NCBI GenBank assembly: GCA_027488215.1
Contig: JAIYCB010000031.1
Span: 124,001-188,000 of the forward strand
Reading direction: 5' to 3'
Origin: Comamonadaceae bacterium
GTDB lineage: Bacteria > Pseudomonadota > Gammaproteobacteria > Burkholderiales > Burkholderiaceae_C
Length of the DNA stretch: 64,000 nt
The translations under genes and the position numbers were made by a program. The notes under the pieces are model-generated. The model had not been told where the DNA came from and made no database searches. It saw only the letters and a list, made by a program, of their open reading frames with translations. Numbering within the stretch: the stretch's first letter is position 1; every line of letters begins with the position of its first letter. Positions 9,200-17,205 of the stretch are shown one piece after another.

Positions 9200-10219
9200 G
9201 TGATCAAAGGTTTGTTCAGGGGGTTGGTGGGTTTGGTCGTGTTGGCCTTGGCGCTGGCCGCTGCCGCCTATTTTTGGGTGCAACGCCCCTTGTCGCTGCG
9301 TGCGTCATCGGCGGCTCCAGTCGATTTGTCCATCGAGCCGGGCACATCGGCCAAAGCCATCGCGCAGGCCGTGGTCGATGCCGGTGTGGAGACTTCGCCC
9401 ACCTTGCTTTTCGCATGGTTTCGGCTGTCGGGTCAGTCGCGTCAGATGCGGGCCGGAAGTTATGAAATTGCTCCCGGCACATCGCCTGAGCGCTTGCTGA
9501 GCATGCTGGTGCGGGGTGAAGAAAGCCTGCGCACCGTCACGATTGTGGAGGGCTGGAACTGGCGGCAAGTACGCCAAGCTTTGGCCAAAGCCGAGCACCT
9601 CAAACCTGACAGCCGGGCACTGGACGATGCGGCCTTGATGGCGCAGCTCGGACGTCCCGGTTTGGCCCCAGAAGGGCGCTTTTATCCAGACACCTATTCG
9701 TATGCCAAGGGCTCCAGTGACTTGGCTGTTCTGCAACGCGCGCTCAAATCCATGGACAAGCACTTGCAAGATGCCTGGCAAGCCCGTTTGCCCGGTGTGT
9801 TGCTCAAGTCGCCCGATGAGGCCCTGATTTTGGCCAGCATTGTAGAAAAGGAAACTGGCCAAGGCGCAGACCGCCCGCTGATCTCTGGCGTTTTCAACAA
9901 CCGCATGCGCATGGGCATGCGGTTGCAAACCGATCCCACGGTGATTTATGGCTTGGGCGATGCGTTTGATGGCAATCTGCGCCGCATTCATTTGCAGACC
10001 GACAACCCCTGGAACACCTACACCCGGGGGGGCTTGCCGCCTACACCCATTGCCATGCCCGGCAAGGCGGCTTTGTCGGCGGCGGTGCAGCCCGCCAAGA
10101 CGACAGCACTGTACTTTGTGGCCAAAGGTGATGGCAGCAGCCATTTCAGCGCCACGCTGGACGAGCACAACAGGGCGGTCAACCGCTACCAGCGCGGCAT
10201 CCAGACGGCCAAGGATTGA
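9200..10219 (+). CDS. mltG: Endolytic murein transglycosylase MltG
   Basis: Inner-membrane lytic transglycosylase that cleaves nascent peptidoglycan and sets glycan chain length. A single N-terminal membrane segment (LVGLVVLALALAAAAYFW) is followed by a LysM-like region and the YceG catalytic domain with the conserved ASIVEKETG (catalytic Glu) and LQTDPTVIYGLG. GTG 9200 is preferred because CAGGGG lies 5 bases upstream; GTG 9197 and GTG 9176 are in frame. First gene of mltG-tmk-holB-tatD. Confidence 0.93.
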   Translation: MIKGLFRGLVGLVVLALALAAAAYFWVQRPLSLRASSAAPVDLSIEPGTSAKAIAQAVVDAGVETSPTLLFAWFRLSGQSRQMRAGSYEIAPGTSPERLLSMLVRGEESLRTVTIVEGWNWRQVRQALAKAEHLKPDSRALDDAALMAQLGRPGLAPEGRFYPDTYSYAKGSSDLAVLQRALKSMDKHLQDAWQARLPGVLLKSPDEALILASIVEKETGQGADRPLISGVFNNRMRMGMRLQTDPTVIYGLGDAFDGNLRRIHLQTDNPWNTYTRGGLPPTPIAMPGKAALSAAVQPAKTTALYFVAKGDGSSHFSATLDEHNRAVNRYQRGIQTAKD

Positions 10220-10267
10220 GGATGGGCGCGAGCCTGCGACAATCGGGTTTTACCCATTTTTGACACC

Positions 10268-10909
10268 ATGACACGCGGTTTGTTCATCAGTTTTGAAGGC
10301 ATCGACGGTGCGGGCAAGTCCACGCACATTGAGCGCGTGGCCCGACTGTTCCGCGAAGCGGGCAGGGCGATCGTGCTGACACGCGAGCCTGGCGGAACGC
10401 CCTTGTCTGAAAAGCTGCGCGAACTGGTTCTGCACGAACCCATGGATGCACTGACCGAAGCGCTGTTGATGTTCGCGGCCCGCCGTGAGCATCTCGTGCA
10501 GGTGATCGAGCCCGCACTGGCCCGTGGAGATGTGGTCTTGTGTGACCGGTTCACCGATGCCACGTTTGCCTATCAGGGCGGTGGTCGAGGCTTTGACTGG
10601 CAGGTGTTGGCCAAGCTGGAACACATGGTGCAAGGCTTGCCTGATGGCGCTTTGCGCCAACCCGAGCTGACCGTGTGGTTTGATTTGGACCCCCTGATTG
10701 CGGCTGAGCGACTGGCCGCAGCCCGTGTGCCAGACAAATTCGAATCGCAGCCAGCGGATTTTTTCGCTGCTGTTCGAGCCGGTTATGCCAAGCGCCAAGC
10801 CGAAAACCCATCCCGTTTTGCACGCATTGACGCCGCCCAGAGCATGGATGCCGTGGGCGCGGATGTTGGCCGCGTGGTGAGCGACTGGCTAAGGCAGGCC
10901 GCCGCATGA
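10268..10909 (+). CDS. tmk: Thymidylate kinase
   Basis: Phosphorylates dTMP to dTDP for DNA synthesis. P-loop GIDGAGKST at residues 11-19, [16 protein letters not shown] nucleotide-binding segment, and a lid region near RVPDKFE; 213 residues, normal length. A TGCGACAAT element lies at 10235-10243 in the 48-base gap after mltG and could be a -10 type promoter. The stop overlaps the holB start by 4 bases (ATGA), indicating translational coupling. Confidence 0.96.
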   Translation: MTRGLFISFEGIDGAGKSTHIERVARLFREAGRAIVLTREPGGTPLSEKLRELVLHEPMDALTEALLMFAARREHLVQVIEPALARGDVVLCDRFTDATFAYQGGGRGFDWQVLAKLEHMVQGLPDGALRQPELTVWFDLDPLIAAERLAAARVPDKFESQPADFFAAVRAGYAKRQAENPSRFARIDAAQSMDAVGADVGRVVSDWLRQAAA

Positions 10910-11910
10910 GCGCCGTTTTGAACGCCCCATGGATTGCGCGCCAAGCCACCGATTTACTGGCCCAACGGGGTCAAGCTTGGTTGTTGCAAGGCCCGTCGGG
11001 TCTGGGCCAATACGAATTGGCGCTGGCCATGGTATCGGCCTGGCTTTGCGAAAAACCCACTGCGCAAGGTGCTTGCGGCAACTGCCCCAGCTGTCACGCC
11101 ATTGAGGTGCACACCCACGCCGACCTGTCCGTGCTCATGCCCGAGACCGTGATGATTGAGCTGGGTTGGCCTTTGTCGGAAAAAGCCCAGGACGAGATTG
11201 ACAAGAAAACGCGCAAGCCCAGCAAGGAAATCCGGGTGGATGCGATGCGCGATGCGGTGGAGTTTTCGCAGCGCACCAATGCACGGGGGCGCGGCAAGGC
11301 GGTGCTGGTGTTTCCGGCCGAGCGCATGAACACCATCACGGCCAACGCCTTGCTCAAAACTCTGGAAGAACCCCCGGGCGATGTACGCTTTGTGCTGGCC
11401 ACCGAGGCGGCGCACATGCTGCTGCCCACCATCCGCAGCCGGTGCCTTGCCCACACCATGAAGTGGCCCGAGGCCAACGAAGCGTTGACTTGGCTGAGCG
11501 GGCAGGGCGTGCCCACCCCCGTTGCACAAGCTTTGCTGCGCAGCGCAGGTGGCCGACCGAGCGATGTGTTGCGCCAAGCCGAAGCGGGATTGTCGCCCGA
11601 ATGGTGGGCTGCTTTGCCCAAGGCCATGCGACAGGGCGATGCCCGGCACTTGGCCGATTTGAGCCCGGCTCAAGCCATCGACGCCTTGCAAAAGCTTTGC
11701 CACGATTTGGTGTTGCGCCAGTCGGGCGCTTCGCTGCGCTTTTTTGATGCAAGCCAATTGCCCGAGACCCAAGCGACGGTGTCGGTACTGACCGATTGGT
11801 TCAAGCGCCTGATGCAGTCGGCGCGCACAGCCGAGCACCCCTTCAATGCAGGTCTGATTCTGGAAGCCCTGACTGCCGATGCCCAACAAACCCTGCTGTC
11901 CAAGGGCTGA
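10906..11910 (+). CDS. holB: DNA polymerase III subunit delta prime
   Basis: Clamp-loader subunit, 334 residues. The AAA+ fold is recognised from the N-terminal [11 protein letters not shown], where the P-loop Lys is replaced by Gln, in line with delta prime not binding ATP, and from a four-Cys zinc module (CGNCPSCH plus an upstream Cys). The sensor-1 region reads [17 protein letters not shown] and the SRC motif is present (IRSRCL). It overlaps tmk by 4 bases and ends 3 bases before tatD. A pilZ gene, often found between holB and tatD in related proteobacteria, is absent. Confidence 0.94.
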   Translation: MSAVLNAPWIARQATDLLAQRGQAWLLQGPSGLGQYELALAMVSAWLCEKPTAQGACGNCPSCHAIEVHTHADLSVLMPETVMIELGWPLSEKAQDEIDKKTRKPSKEIRVDAMRDAVEFSQRTNARGRGKAVLVFPAERMNTITANALLKTLEEPPGDVRFVLATEAAHMLLPTIRSRCLAHTMKWPEANEALTWLSGQGVPTPVAQALLRSAGGRPSDVLRQAEAGLSPEWWAALPKAMRQGDARHLADLSPAQAIDALQKLCHDLVLRQSGASLRFFDASQLPETQATVSVLTDWFKRLMQSARTAEHPFNAGLILEALTADAQQTLLSKG

Positions 11911-11913
11911 GCC

Positions 11914-12720
11914 ATGTACACCGATTCCCATTGCCATTTGAATTTCCCCGAACTGATGAGCGAGTTGGACAACATCCAGCAAGCCATGCAAACCGCTCAA
12001 GTGACCCGCGCTTTGGTGATCTGCACCACGATGGAGAAATTTGACGAAGTGCACGGCCTGGCCATGGCCCACGACAACATGTGGGCCACTGTTGGCGTTC
12101 ACCCCGACAACGAAGGCGTTCATGAGCCCAGCCTGCAGGATTTGCTGGACGGCGCCTCCCGCCCTAAAGTGGTGGCGATAGGCGAGACTGGACTCGATTA
12201 CTACCAAATGGAAGAGCGTAAAGGTGGGCGGACCGTGGCCGACATGGCGTGGCAGCGAGAGCGTTTTCGCACCCACATCCGTGCGGCCAGGCAAACACAA
12301 CTGCCGCTGGTCATCCATACCCGACAAGCTTCAGACGACACCATCGCTATTTTGAAAGAAGAGGGCGAAACGGGCGGGGCAGGGTGTGCAGGTGGCGTTT
12401 TTCACTGCTTCACCGAAAGCCAAGCGGTGGCCCGCGCCGCTTTGGATCTGGGTTTTTACATCTCGTTTTCCGGAATCTTGACCTTCAAAACGGCAGCCGA
12501 CTTGCGCGAAGTGGCCAAATTTGTCCCCGATGACCGGTTGCTGATCGAAACGGACAGTCCCTATTTGGCCCCTGTGCCTTATCGGGGCAAGACCAACAAC
12601 CCCTCTTATGTGCCTTTTGTAGCCAAACTGTTGGGTGAGTTGCGCGGCTCCACCTCAGAGGAAGTGGGCGTGTTGACGACACACAATTTTCAGCAATTGT
12701 TTTCAAGGACAGTGTGCTGA
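11914..12720 (+). CDS. TatD family metal-dependent hydrolase
   Basis: Cytoplasmic TIM-barrel metallo-hydrolase, probably a 3'-5' exonuclease/DNase as for other TatD proteins. Metal ligands are visible: HCH in SHCHLNF at the N terminus, Glu in GETGLDYY, His in VIHTRQA, His in FHCFTES and Asp in IETDSPYLAP. 268 residues, full length. Located at the usual place downstream of holB and overlapping the ankyrin gene by 7 bases. Confidence 0.92.
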   Translation: MYTDSHCHLNFPELMSELDNIQQAMQTAQVTRALVICTTMEKFDEVHGLAMAHDNMWATVGVHPDNEGVHEPSLQDLLDGASRPKVVAIGETGLDYYQMEERKGGRTVADMAWQRERFRTHIRAARQTQLPLVIHTRQASDDTIAILKEEGETGGAGCAGGVFHCFTESQAVARAALDLGFYISFSGILTFKTAADLREVAKFVPDDRLLIETDSPYLAPVPYRGKTNNPSYVPFVAKLLGELRGSTSEEVGVLTTHNFQQLFSRTVC

Positions 12721-13454
12721 AGGCACCACTTCACTTCATGAATAACTTTAATAAATTTAAAAAGTTCATTGTTTTTATTGGATTTATTTGTCATTCGAGT
12801 TTTAGCGGTGCGGGATCTTACGAAGATTTCTTCAAAGCCGTTCAGTTGGACAATGTGGGGGTGGTTCAGGGTTTGCTTCGGCGTGGATTTGACCCCAACA
12901 CTGTGAACCCCGAGGGAGTTCCCGCCTTGATGTTGGCGGTACGGGTGCCTTCTTTGAAAGTGGCCGAATTGTTGGTCGCACACCCCAAAACCAAGGTCGA
13001 GGTTCGCAACGACAAGGACGAAAGCGTTCTCATGCTCGCGGCACTCAAGGGACATCTTGGCTTGGTTCAAAAGCTTGTTGAAATGGATGCCGATGTGAAC
13101 AAACCGGGCTGGACGCCTCTGCATTACGCGGCTTCAGGCGGTCATGTTCCTGTGATCGCGCATTTGCTGGAGCACAGCGCCTACATTGACGCTGAGTCGC
13201 CCAACGGCACCACACCCTTGATGATGGCGGCCATGTATGGCAGCCCCGAAGCGGTCAAAGCGCTCATTCAGGCCGGTGCTGATCCGACTCTGAAAAACCA
13301 ATTGGGATTGAGTGCCTTGGATTTTGCTGTTCGCGGCAACCGTTCCAATTCGATCGAATTGATGCAAGCGGGCTTGGCTCGTTGGGCAGCTCGTCAAAAC
13401 AGATCGGCACCCAATCAGCCCAGTCGTGTCGAAACAGTGCCCGCTGCGCGATGA
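12714..13454 (+). CDS. Exported ankyrin-repeat protein
   Basis: Protein of 246 residues with an N-terminal hydrophobic signal (FKKFIVFIGFICHSSFSGAG), so likely periplasmic or membrane-anchored, followed by about five ankyrin repeats; the clearest read GWTPLHYAASGGHVPVIAHLL and NGTTPLMMAAMYGSPEAVKAL. GTG 12714 overlaps the tatD stop and has AAGGA 4 bases upstream; ATG 12738 is the alternative. Ankyrin repeats mediate protein contacts, and the partner is not known. The last gene of the mltG operon, with lower GC in its first 80 bases. Confidence 0.8.
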   Translation: MLKAPLHFMNNFNKFKKFIVFIGFICHSSFSGAGSYEDFFKAVQLDNVGVVQGLLRRGFDPNTVNPEGVPALMLAVRVPSLKVAELLVAHPKTKVEVRNDKDESVLMLAALKGHLGLVQKLVEMDADVNKPGWTPLHYAASGGHVPVIAHLLEHSAYIDAESPNGTTPLMMAAMYGSPEAVKALIQAGADPTLKNQLGLSALDFAVRGNRSNSIELMQAGLARWAARQNRSAPNQPSRVETVPAAR

Positions 13455-13644
13455 TTTGAATCGTTCTAAAAATATCAGACTTGATTTATTGAATTCTTGC
13501 GATGTATATTATGTTAAGTTAAGCAGTATTGAAATCACCAAAAAAAAGGATAGAAGCGCATTGAGAAAGTGTTGTGCCCTCGCAATGCGCGACAATACAC
13601 CATCTTTGCATCGCGCTGGTTGAACTCCGAAGCCATTCTAAGGG

Positions 13645-14556
13645 TCAGACATGACCCCAAACCATCAGCGCGTCACGCCCTTCGGTGACCAGCTCCACCT
13701 TGGCCCCCACGGGCAGCAACACCTTGGTTTGGACATGACCAAAAGGCAAGCCGAGGAGTACAGGCGCTTTGATCTGGTTACGCAACCAGTCGACAACGGT
13801 GGGCAGCTTGAAGCCCTTGTCGTGAGGAGGCACCAGTTTATAGTTGGTGAACTGACCGATCAGAACGGCCTTTTGCTGGCCCAACACGCCGGCATGCAAA
13901 AGTTGCGTGAGCATGCGTTCCACCCGGTAAGGGTGCTCACCGACGTCTTCGAGAAAAAGCACGCCTCCCTTGATTTGAGGAAAAAACGGCGTACCCATCA
14001 GAGAGGTCAGCACCGTCAAGTTGCCGCCCCACAGCGGCGAGTCTTTGACCAGCACGCGACGCTCAGCCTCAGCTTTGGGCAACTGCCAGCCAGTACCCTC
14101 CCCTTGCTCGAGCAGCAAATCGTCAAAGCAGGCCTGCATGATGTCGTCCGGCTCCTGTTTGGAGCCGAAGTCTTCACCCAATGCCGGGCCTTGCCAGCTG
14201 ATCCGGCCTGTCTTAGCGTAAACGGCTTGGTTGAAGGCGGTGAAATCGCTCAGGCCCACAAAGTGCATGCCGCCATCAATCGCTTTGGCGATCTGTTTGT
14301 AGGGCAAGGCGGGCAGGATGCGCGTGAGGCCATAACCACCACGCGATATCAGCGCCACGTTGGCACCACTGGCGGCAGCTCGGGTGATGGCAGCGACGCG
14401 CGTGGCGTCGTCGCCCGCAAAGCGCATGTGGGTGTCGAGGGCTGATTCGTCCACTTCGACCTCGTGGCCTTGAGCTTTCAGGCGCTTGAGACCGCGACGG
14501 AAAGCGGCTTTGTCGCGCACGGCACTGGAAGGGGAAAAAATGTAAATGTGTGCCAT
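13645..14556 (-). CDS. ldcA: LD-carboxypeptidase (S66 family)
   Basis: Murein tetrapeptide LD-carboxypeptidase that removes the terminal D-Ala during peptidoglycan recycling; cytoplasmic, no signal peptide. The S66 Ser-Glu-His triad can be placed: Ser in ISRGGYGLTRILP region, Glu in LFLEDVGEHPYR and His in LPFGHVQTKVLLPVGA. 303 residues, typical length. It lies 14 bases downstream of the tadA-dehalogenase gene, so the two are probably co-transcribed. Confidence 0.9.
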   Translation of the reverse strand: MAHIYIFSPSSAVRDKAAFRRGLKRLKAQGHEVEVDESALDTHMRFAGDDATRVAAITRAAASGANVALISRGGYGLTRILPALPYKQIAKAIDGGMHFVGLSDFTAFNQAVYAKTGRISWQGPALGEDFGSKQEPDDIMQACFDDLLLEQGEGTGWQLPKAEAERRVLVKDSPLWGGNLTVLTSLMGTPFFPQIKGGVLFLEDVGEHPYRVERMLTQLLHAGVLGQQKAVLIGQFTNYKLVPPHDKGFKLPTVVDWLRNQIKAPVLLGLPFGHVQTKVLLPVGAKVELVTEGRDALMVWGHV

Positions 14557-14570
14557 GGCGTGTGTTCTTT

Positions 14571-15941
14571 TCAGGGCTTGAAGTGTCGCACAGCCGCTTC
14601 AGCGATTGCCCTGCCCTGCTCCTGCACAAAATGACCTGCATCGGGCAGCAGCATGGGCTCGGGGCAGCCTTTGATTTGACTTTGTAAATGGCGCATCACC
14701 GGCTCGCCTAATACTGGATCTTGCTGGCCAATGGCCATGAAGCTCTGGCCTTGCCAATCGTCGCGCCAAAAGGCATGCGCTTGCCGCGAGATGGCCGCGC
14801 CAGGCGATTCGGCAAACTCGGGGACCATGGGTGGAAAGGCTCTTAGCGCTGCGCGGTAACCTTTGTCAGGGAACGGTGCGTTGTAAGCAGCTGTCTCGGC
14901 AGGTGTCATGCTGTGGTTGCCCCGCGCAAACAGCTTGCCCACATCGAACAGCGGCTGGCTTTGGCACCAATCGCGCCAGGCCAAAAAGCCGTCGCTCAGC
15001 GCCTGCTCACCAGTGGCCAAGGTGGTGTTCATCACCAGCAGGCCCTTGTAACGCTCGGGCCCAGCCATGGGCAAAGTCAGCCCCAAAATGCCGCCCCAAT
15101 CCTGCACCACCAGCACCACGCGCTGCAAATCAAGACGTTCGATCAAATCAAGTAAGGACTGGCGATGGGTTGCAAACTGGTGAAAACTGTCCTTCTTGGG
15201 CTTGTCGCTCTTGCCAAAACCGATCAGGTCGGGCGCCACTACCCTGTGCCCCGCCGCCAGCCAGACAGGGATCATCTTGCGGTAGAGATAACTCCATGCC
15301 GGGTTGCCATGCAGGCACAGCCAGGTCAATGGCGCATCTGTATTGCCCTCGTCCAAGTAATGCATGCGCAGCCCGTCGATGCTGGGCAGATCGATCAGAT
15401 GATGGGGATGCCAAGGGTAATCGGGCAAATTGGCAAATGACGCATCAGGTGTGCGCAAGGCGTCTTCTCTGAGTGGGTGGAGGTTCATTCTCTTGGGCCT
15501 GAAAAAGTCTTTGAGCAGCTGGCCGCATTCGTCGGCCAGCACGCCGCCTGTGACATGGGTTTGGTGGTTCAGCTGAGAGTGGTCAAACAGGTTGAGCACC
15601 GAGCCCGCCACCCCGGTGCGCGGATCGGTCGCACCAAACACCACGCGGTCTACCCGGGCGTGCAGCATGGCCCCGCTGCACATGGCGCAGGGCTCCAGCG
15701 TCACATACAAGGTGCAACCGTCGAGCCGGTAATTGCCCAACACCTTGGCCGCTTCGCGCAGCGCCAACACCTCAGCGTGTGCAGTCGGGTCATGGCTGGC
15801 AATCGGGCCGTTGCGGCCTGAGGCAATCACCTGGCCGTTTTTCACGACCACCGCACCCACCGGTACTTCACCTGCGGCTGCAGCCTCACGGGCTTGATCC
15901 AAGGCCATGCGCATGCCCTGCTCGTCATTCAGCCCGTTCAT
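14571..15941 (-). CDS. tadA: Fusion: tRNA adenosine deaminase TadA with DhlA-type haloalkane dehalogenase
   Basis: One open frame of 456 residues with two complete domains. Residues 1-150 are TadA, which converts A34 to inosine in tRNA-Arg; zinc site HAE (His55, Glu57) and PCAMC (Cys85, Cys88). Residues about 153-456 are an alpha/beta hydrolase strongly resembling haloalkane dehalogenase subfamily I (DhlA): HGNP at 211-214, nucleophile Asp281 in VVQDWGG, halide-binding Trp282, a cap Trp322, acid Asp408 and His437 in DAGHFVQE. The gene overlaps the upstream small membrane protein by 4 bases. The TadA call is firm; dehalogenase activity is inferred from the catalytic set. Confidence 0.9.
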   Translation of the reverse strand: MNGLNDEQGMRMALDQAREAAAAGEVPVGAVVVKNGQVIASGRNGPIASHDPTAHAEVLALREAAKVLGNYRLDGCTLYVTLEPCAMCSGAMLHARVDRVVFGATDPRTGVAGSVLNLFDHSQLNHQTHVTGGVLADECGQLLKDFFRPKRMNLHPLREDALRTPDASFANLPDYPWHPHHLIDLPSIDGLRMHYLDEGNTDAPLTWLCLHGNPAWSYLYRKMIPVWLAAGHRVVAPDLIGFGKSDKPKKDSFHQFATHRQSLLDLIERLDLQRVVLVVQDWGGILGLTLPMAGPERYKGLLVMNTTLATGEQALSDGFLAWRDWCQSQPLFDVGKLFARGNHSMTPAETAAYNAPFPDKGYRAALRAFPPMVPEFAESPGAAISRQAHAFWRDDWQGQSFMAIGQQDPVLGEPVMRHLQSQIKGCPEPMLLPDAGHFVQEQGRAIAEAAVRHFKP

Positions 15942-16288
15942 GCGCCCGTATCCTCTTCGATGTGAAAGCGGTGCAAAAACCGATGAAGCACGGGCGCGCC
16001 CAACACAGCCACACAGATCAGCGCGACAAAACCACTGTACAGGGCGTAGGTGGCAGCAAACAACTTGCCCGCGGTGCTGAGTGGCTCGCCCACCGGCCCC
16101 ATGCCCGACAAAATCATGGCCGCGCTCAGATACGCATCAACCCAGGGCTGGTCTTCGAGGGTGTGGTAACCAACAACGCCCACCACCAAAGAGACACCAA
16201 TCAGCAGCAAAGCCAGGCCCGCGGCACTGATCAATCGACGGTGGTAGTCCGCCTGAGGAATCAAAGGTTTGCTGTAGTGTTCAAACAC
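15938..16288 (-). CDS. Small membrane protein with two-TM pore-like layout
   Basis: 116-residue protein of unassigned function. One hydrophobic helix near residues 20-42, a re-entrant-like segment near 52-68 (LSAAMILSGMGPVGE) and a second helix near 70-95, then a short basic-acidic tail (LHRFLHRFHIEED). The layout resembles the helix-pore-helix of Ion_trans_2 channels, but the filter position reads SGMGPVGE rather than TVGYGD, so potassium selectivity is not supported. GTG 16288 is chosen because AAGGA lies 9 bases upstream. Start of a run into tadA and ldcA. Confidence 0.7.
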   Translation of the reverse strand: MFEHYSKPLIPQADYHRRLISAAGLALLLIGVSLVVGVVGYHTLEDQPWVDAYLSAAMILSGMGPVGEPLSTAGKLFAATYALYSGFVALICVAVLGAPVLHRFLHRFHIEEDTGA

Positions 16289-16443
16289 GGTGTTTCATCC
16301 TTAGACATGGGTTCCGCACCGGAGCCCGTCATGACCCACGGATACGACGGAGGCCAAAGCATTGACGATCTTGGTGCGTGGTGCCGCCTGCGGATTGATG
16401 TTGAGCAACTGTTTGAGGAGGAACATTTCAGACAGACTGTATC

Positions 16444-16473
16444 AAAACAAAGGCACCCGAAGGTGCCTTGTTT
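16444..16473 (-). terminator. Intrinsic terminator downstream of the GNAT gene
   Basis: An 8-base-pair stem AAGGCACC/GGTGCCTT with a CGAA loop, flanked on the minus-strand side by a T-rich stretch. It is placed 50 bases after the stop of the minus-strand acetyltransferase gene. The remaining spacer 16289-16443 holds no recognisable gene. Confidence 0.65.
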
Positions 16474-16523
16474 GCCATTCCCAATCTATAACAACAATGC
16501 TGTGTACAACCTTCTTTTACAAT

Positions 16524-17024
16524 CTAACCATCCAAGTCAATTCGCATACTCAGCCGATCTTCAACAAACTTGGCACCGAGTTTTTTGTAAAAATTAATTC
16601 CCTTTATATTCCAATCCCTTACATTCCAATCAACTCTATAACAGCCACTGAGCCTTGCTTCATCTAACACTCGTTGCATTAGTAATCCGCCTACACCCTT
16701 GCTTCTAAACTCTTTACGTACAAACAACTCTTTAAGTTGTAGTTGAATCGTCTTGTCGCTTTGTAACTCCACAAAACTCATAGACTCATAACAAGCTGCA
16801 AATCCCACAACGTGATTGGCGCTATCAATGCAAACGTAAATCCGAAATTTTTCAAGATTTTTTTGCATCACATCATCAAAATAGAGAGTCGCTCTCGCAC
16901 TATCTAACTTGCTGGTTGAATAATAGTGTTTATGCAAATCGAACAATATCTTGCAAAACTCATCTTTGTGTACATCTAAATTAAGTACTTCTACTTTGAA
17001 TTTATCTGCAAACTCCATTTGCAA
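16524..17024 (-). CDS. GNAT family N-acetyltransferase, AT-rich, probably acquired
   Basis: 166-residue acetyltransferase. The acetyl-CoA signature is LQLKELFVRKEFRSKGVGGLLM, here read as LFVRKEFRSKGVGGLL, followed by the motif B region WNIKGINFYKKLGAKFVEDR. Base composition is far more AT-rich than the flanking genes and codons such as AAA, TTT and AAT dominate, which points to horizontal transfer. It has its own terminator downstream and a 181-base AT-rich upstream spacer that could carry its promoter. Substrate unknown; no antitoxin-like partner gene is adjacent. Confidence 0.78.
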   Translation of the reverse strand: MQMEFADKFKVEVLNLDVHKDEFCKILFDLHKHYYSTSKLDSARATLYFDDVMQKNLEKFRIYVCIDSANHVVGFAACYESMSFVELQSDKTIQLQLKELFVRKEFRSKGVGGLLMQRVLDEARLSGCYRVDWNVRDWNIKGINFYKKLGAKFVEDRLSMRIDLDG

Positions 17025-17205
17025 CTTCCTTAATAATGAGCGAAATTAGACTTTGGAGTAACTACGTTCTTGACTAGTAGCAACACTGTGATGCTAAACG
17101 GAAAACTGTAAGTCGCAACTCAATAAAATCAACGGACTTTTTGAGTTTGTGAAACATTTGCACAAGTTGAAAACCTATATAAATCAATAACTTAGCTCAC
17201 AAAAG

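Noticed and set aside
13455..13644. Small gene in the AT-richer spacer after the ankyrin gene
   Set aside because: The only open frame is a continuation in another frame of the ankyrin gene with no ribosome-binding site or similarity; no RNA structure stood out.
15938..16288. Potassium channel
   Set aside because: No TVGYG-type selectivity filter; only the helix-loop-helix layout is similar.
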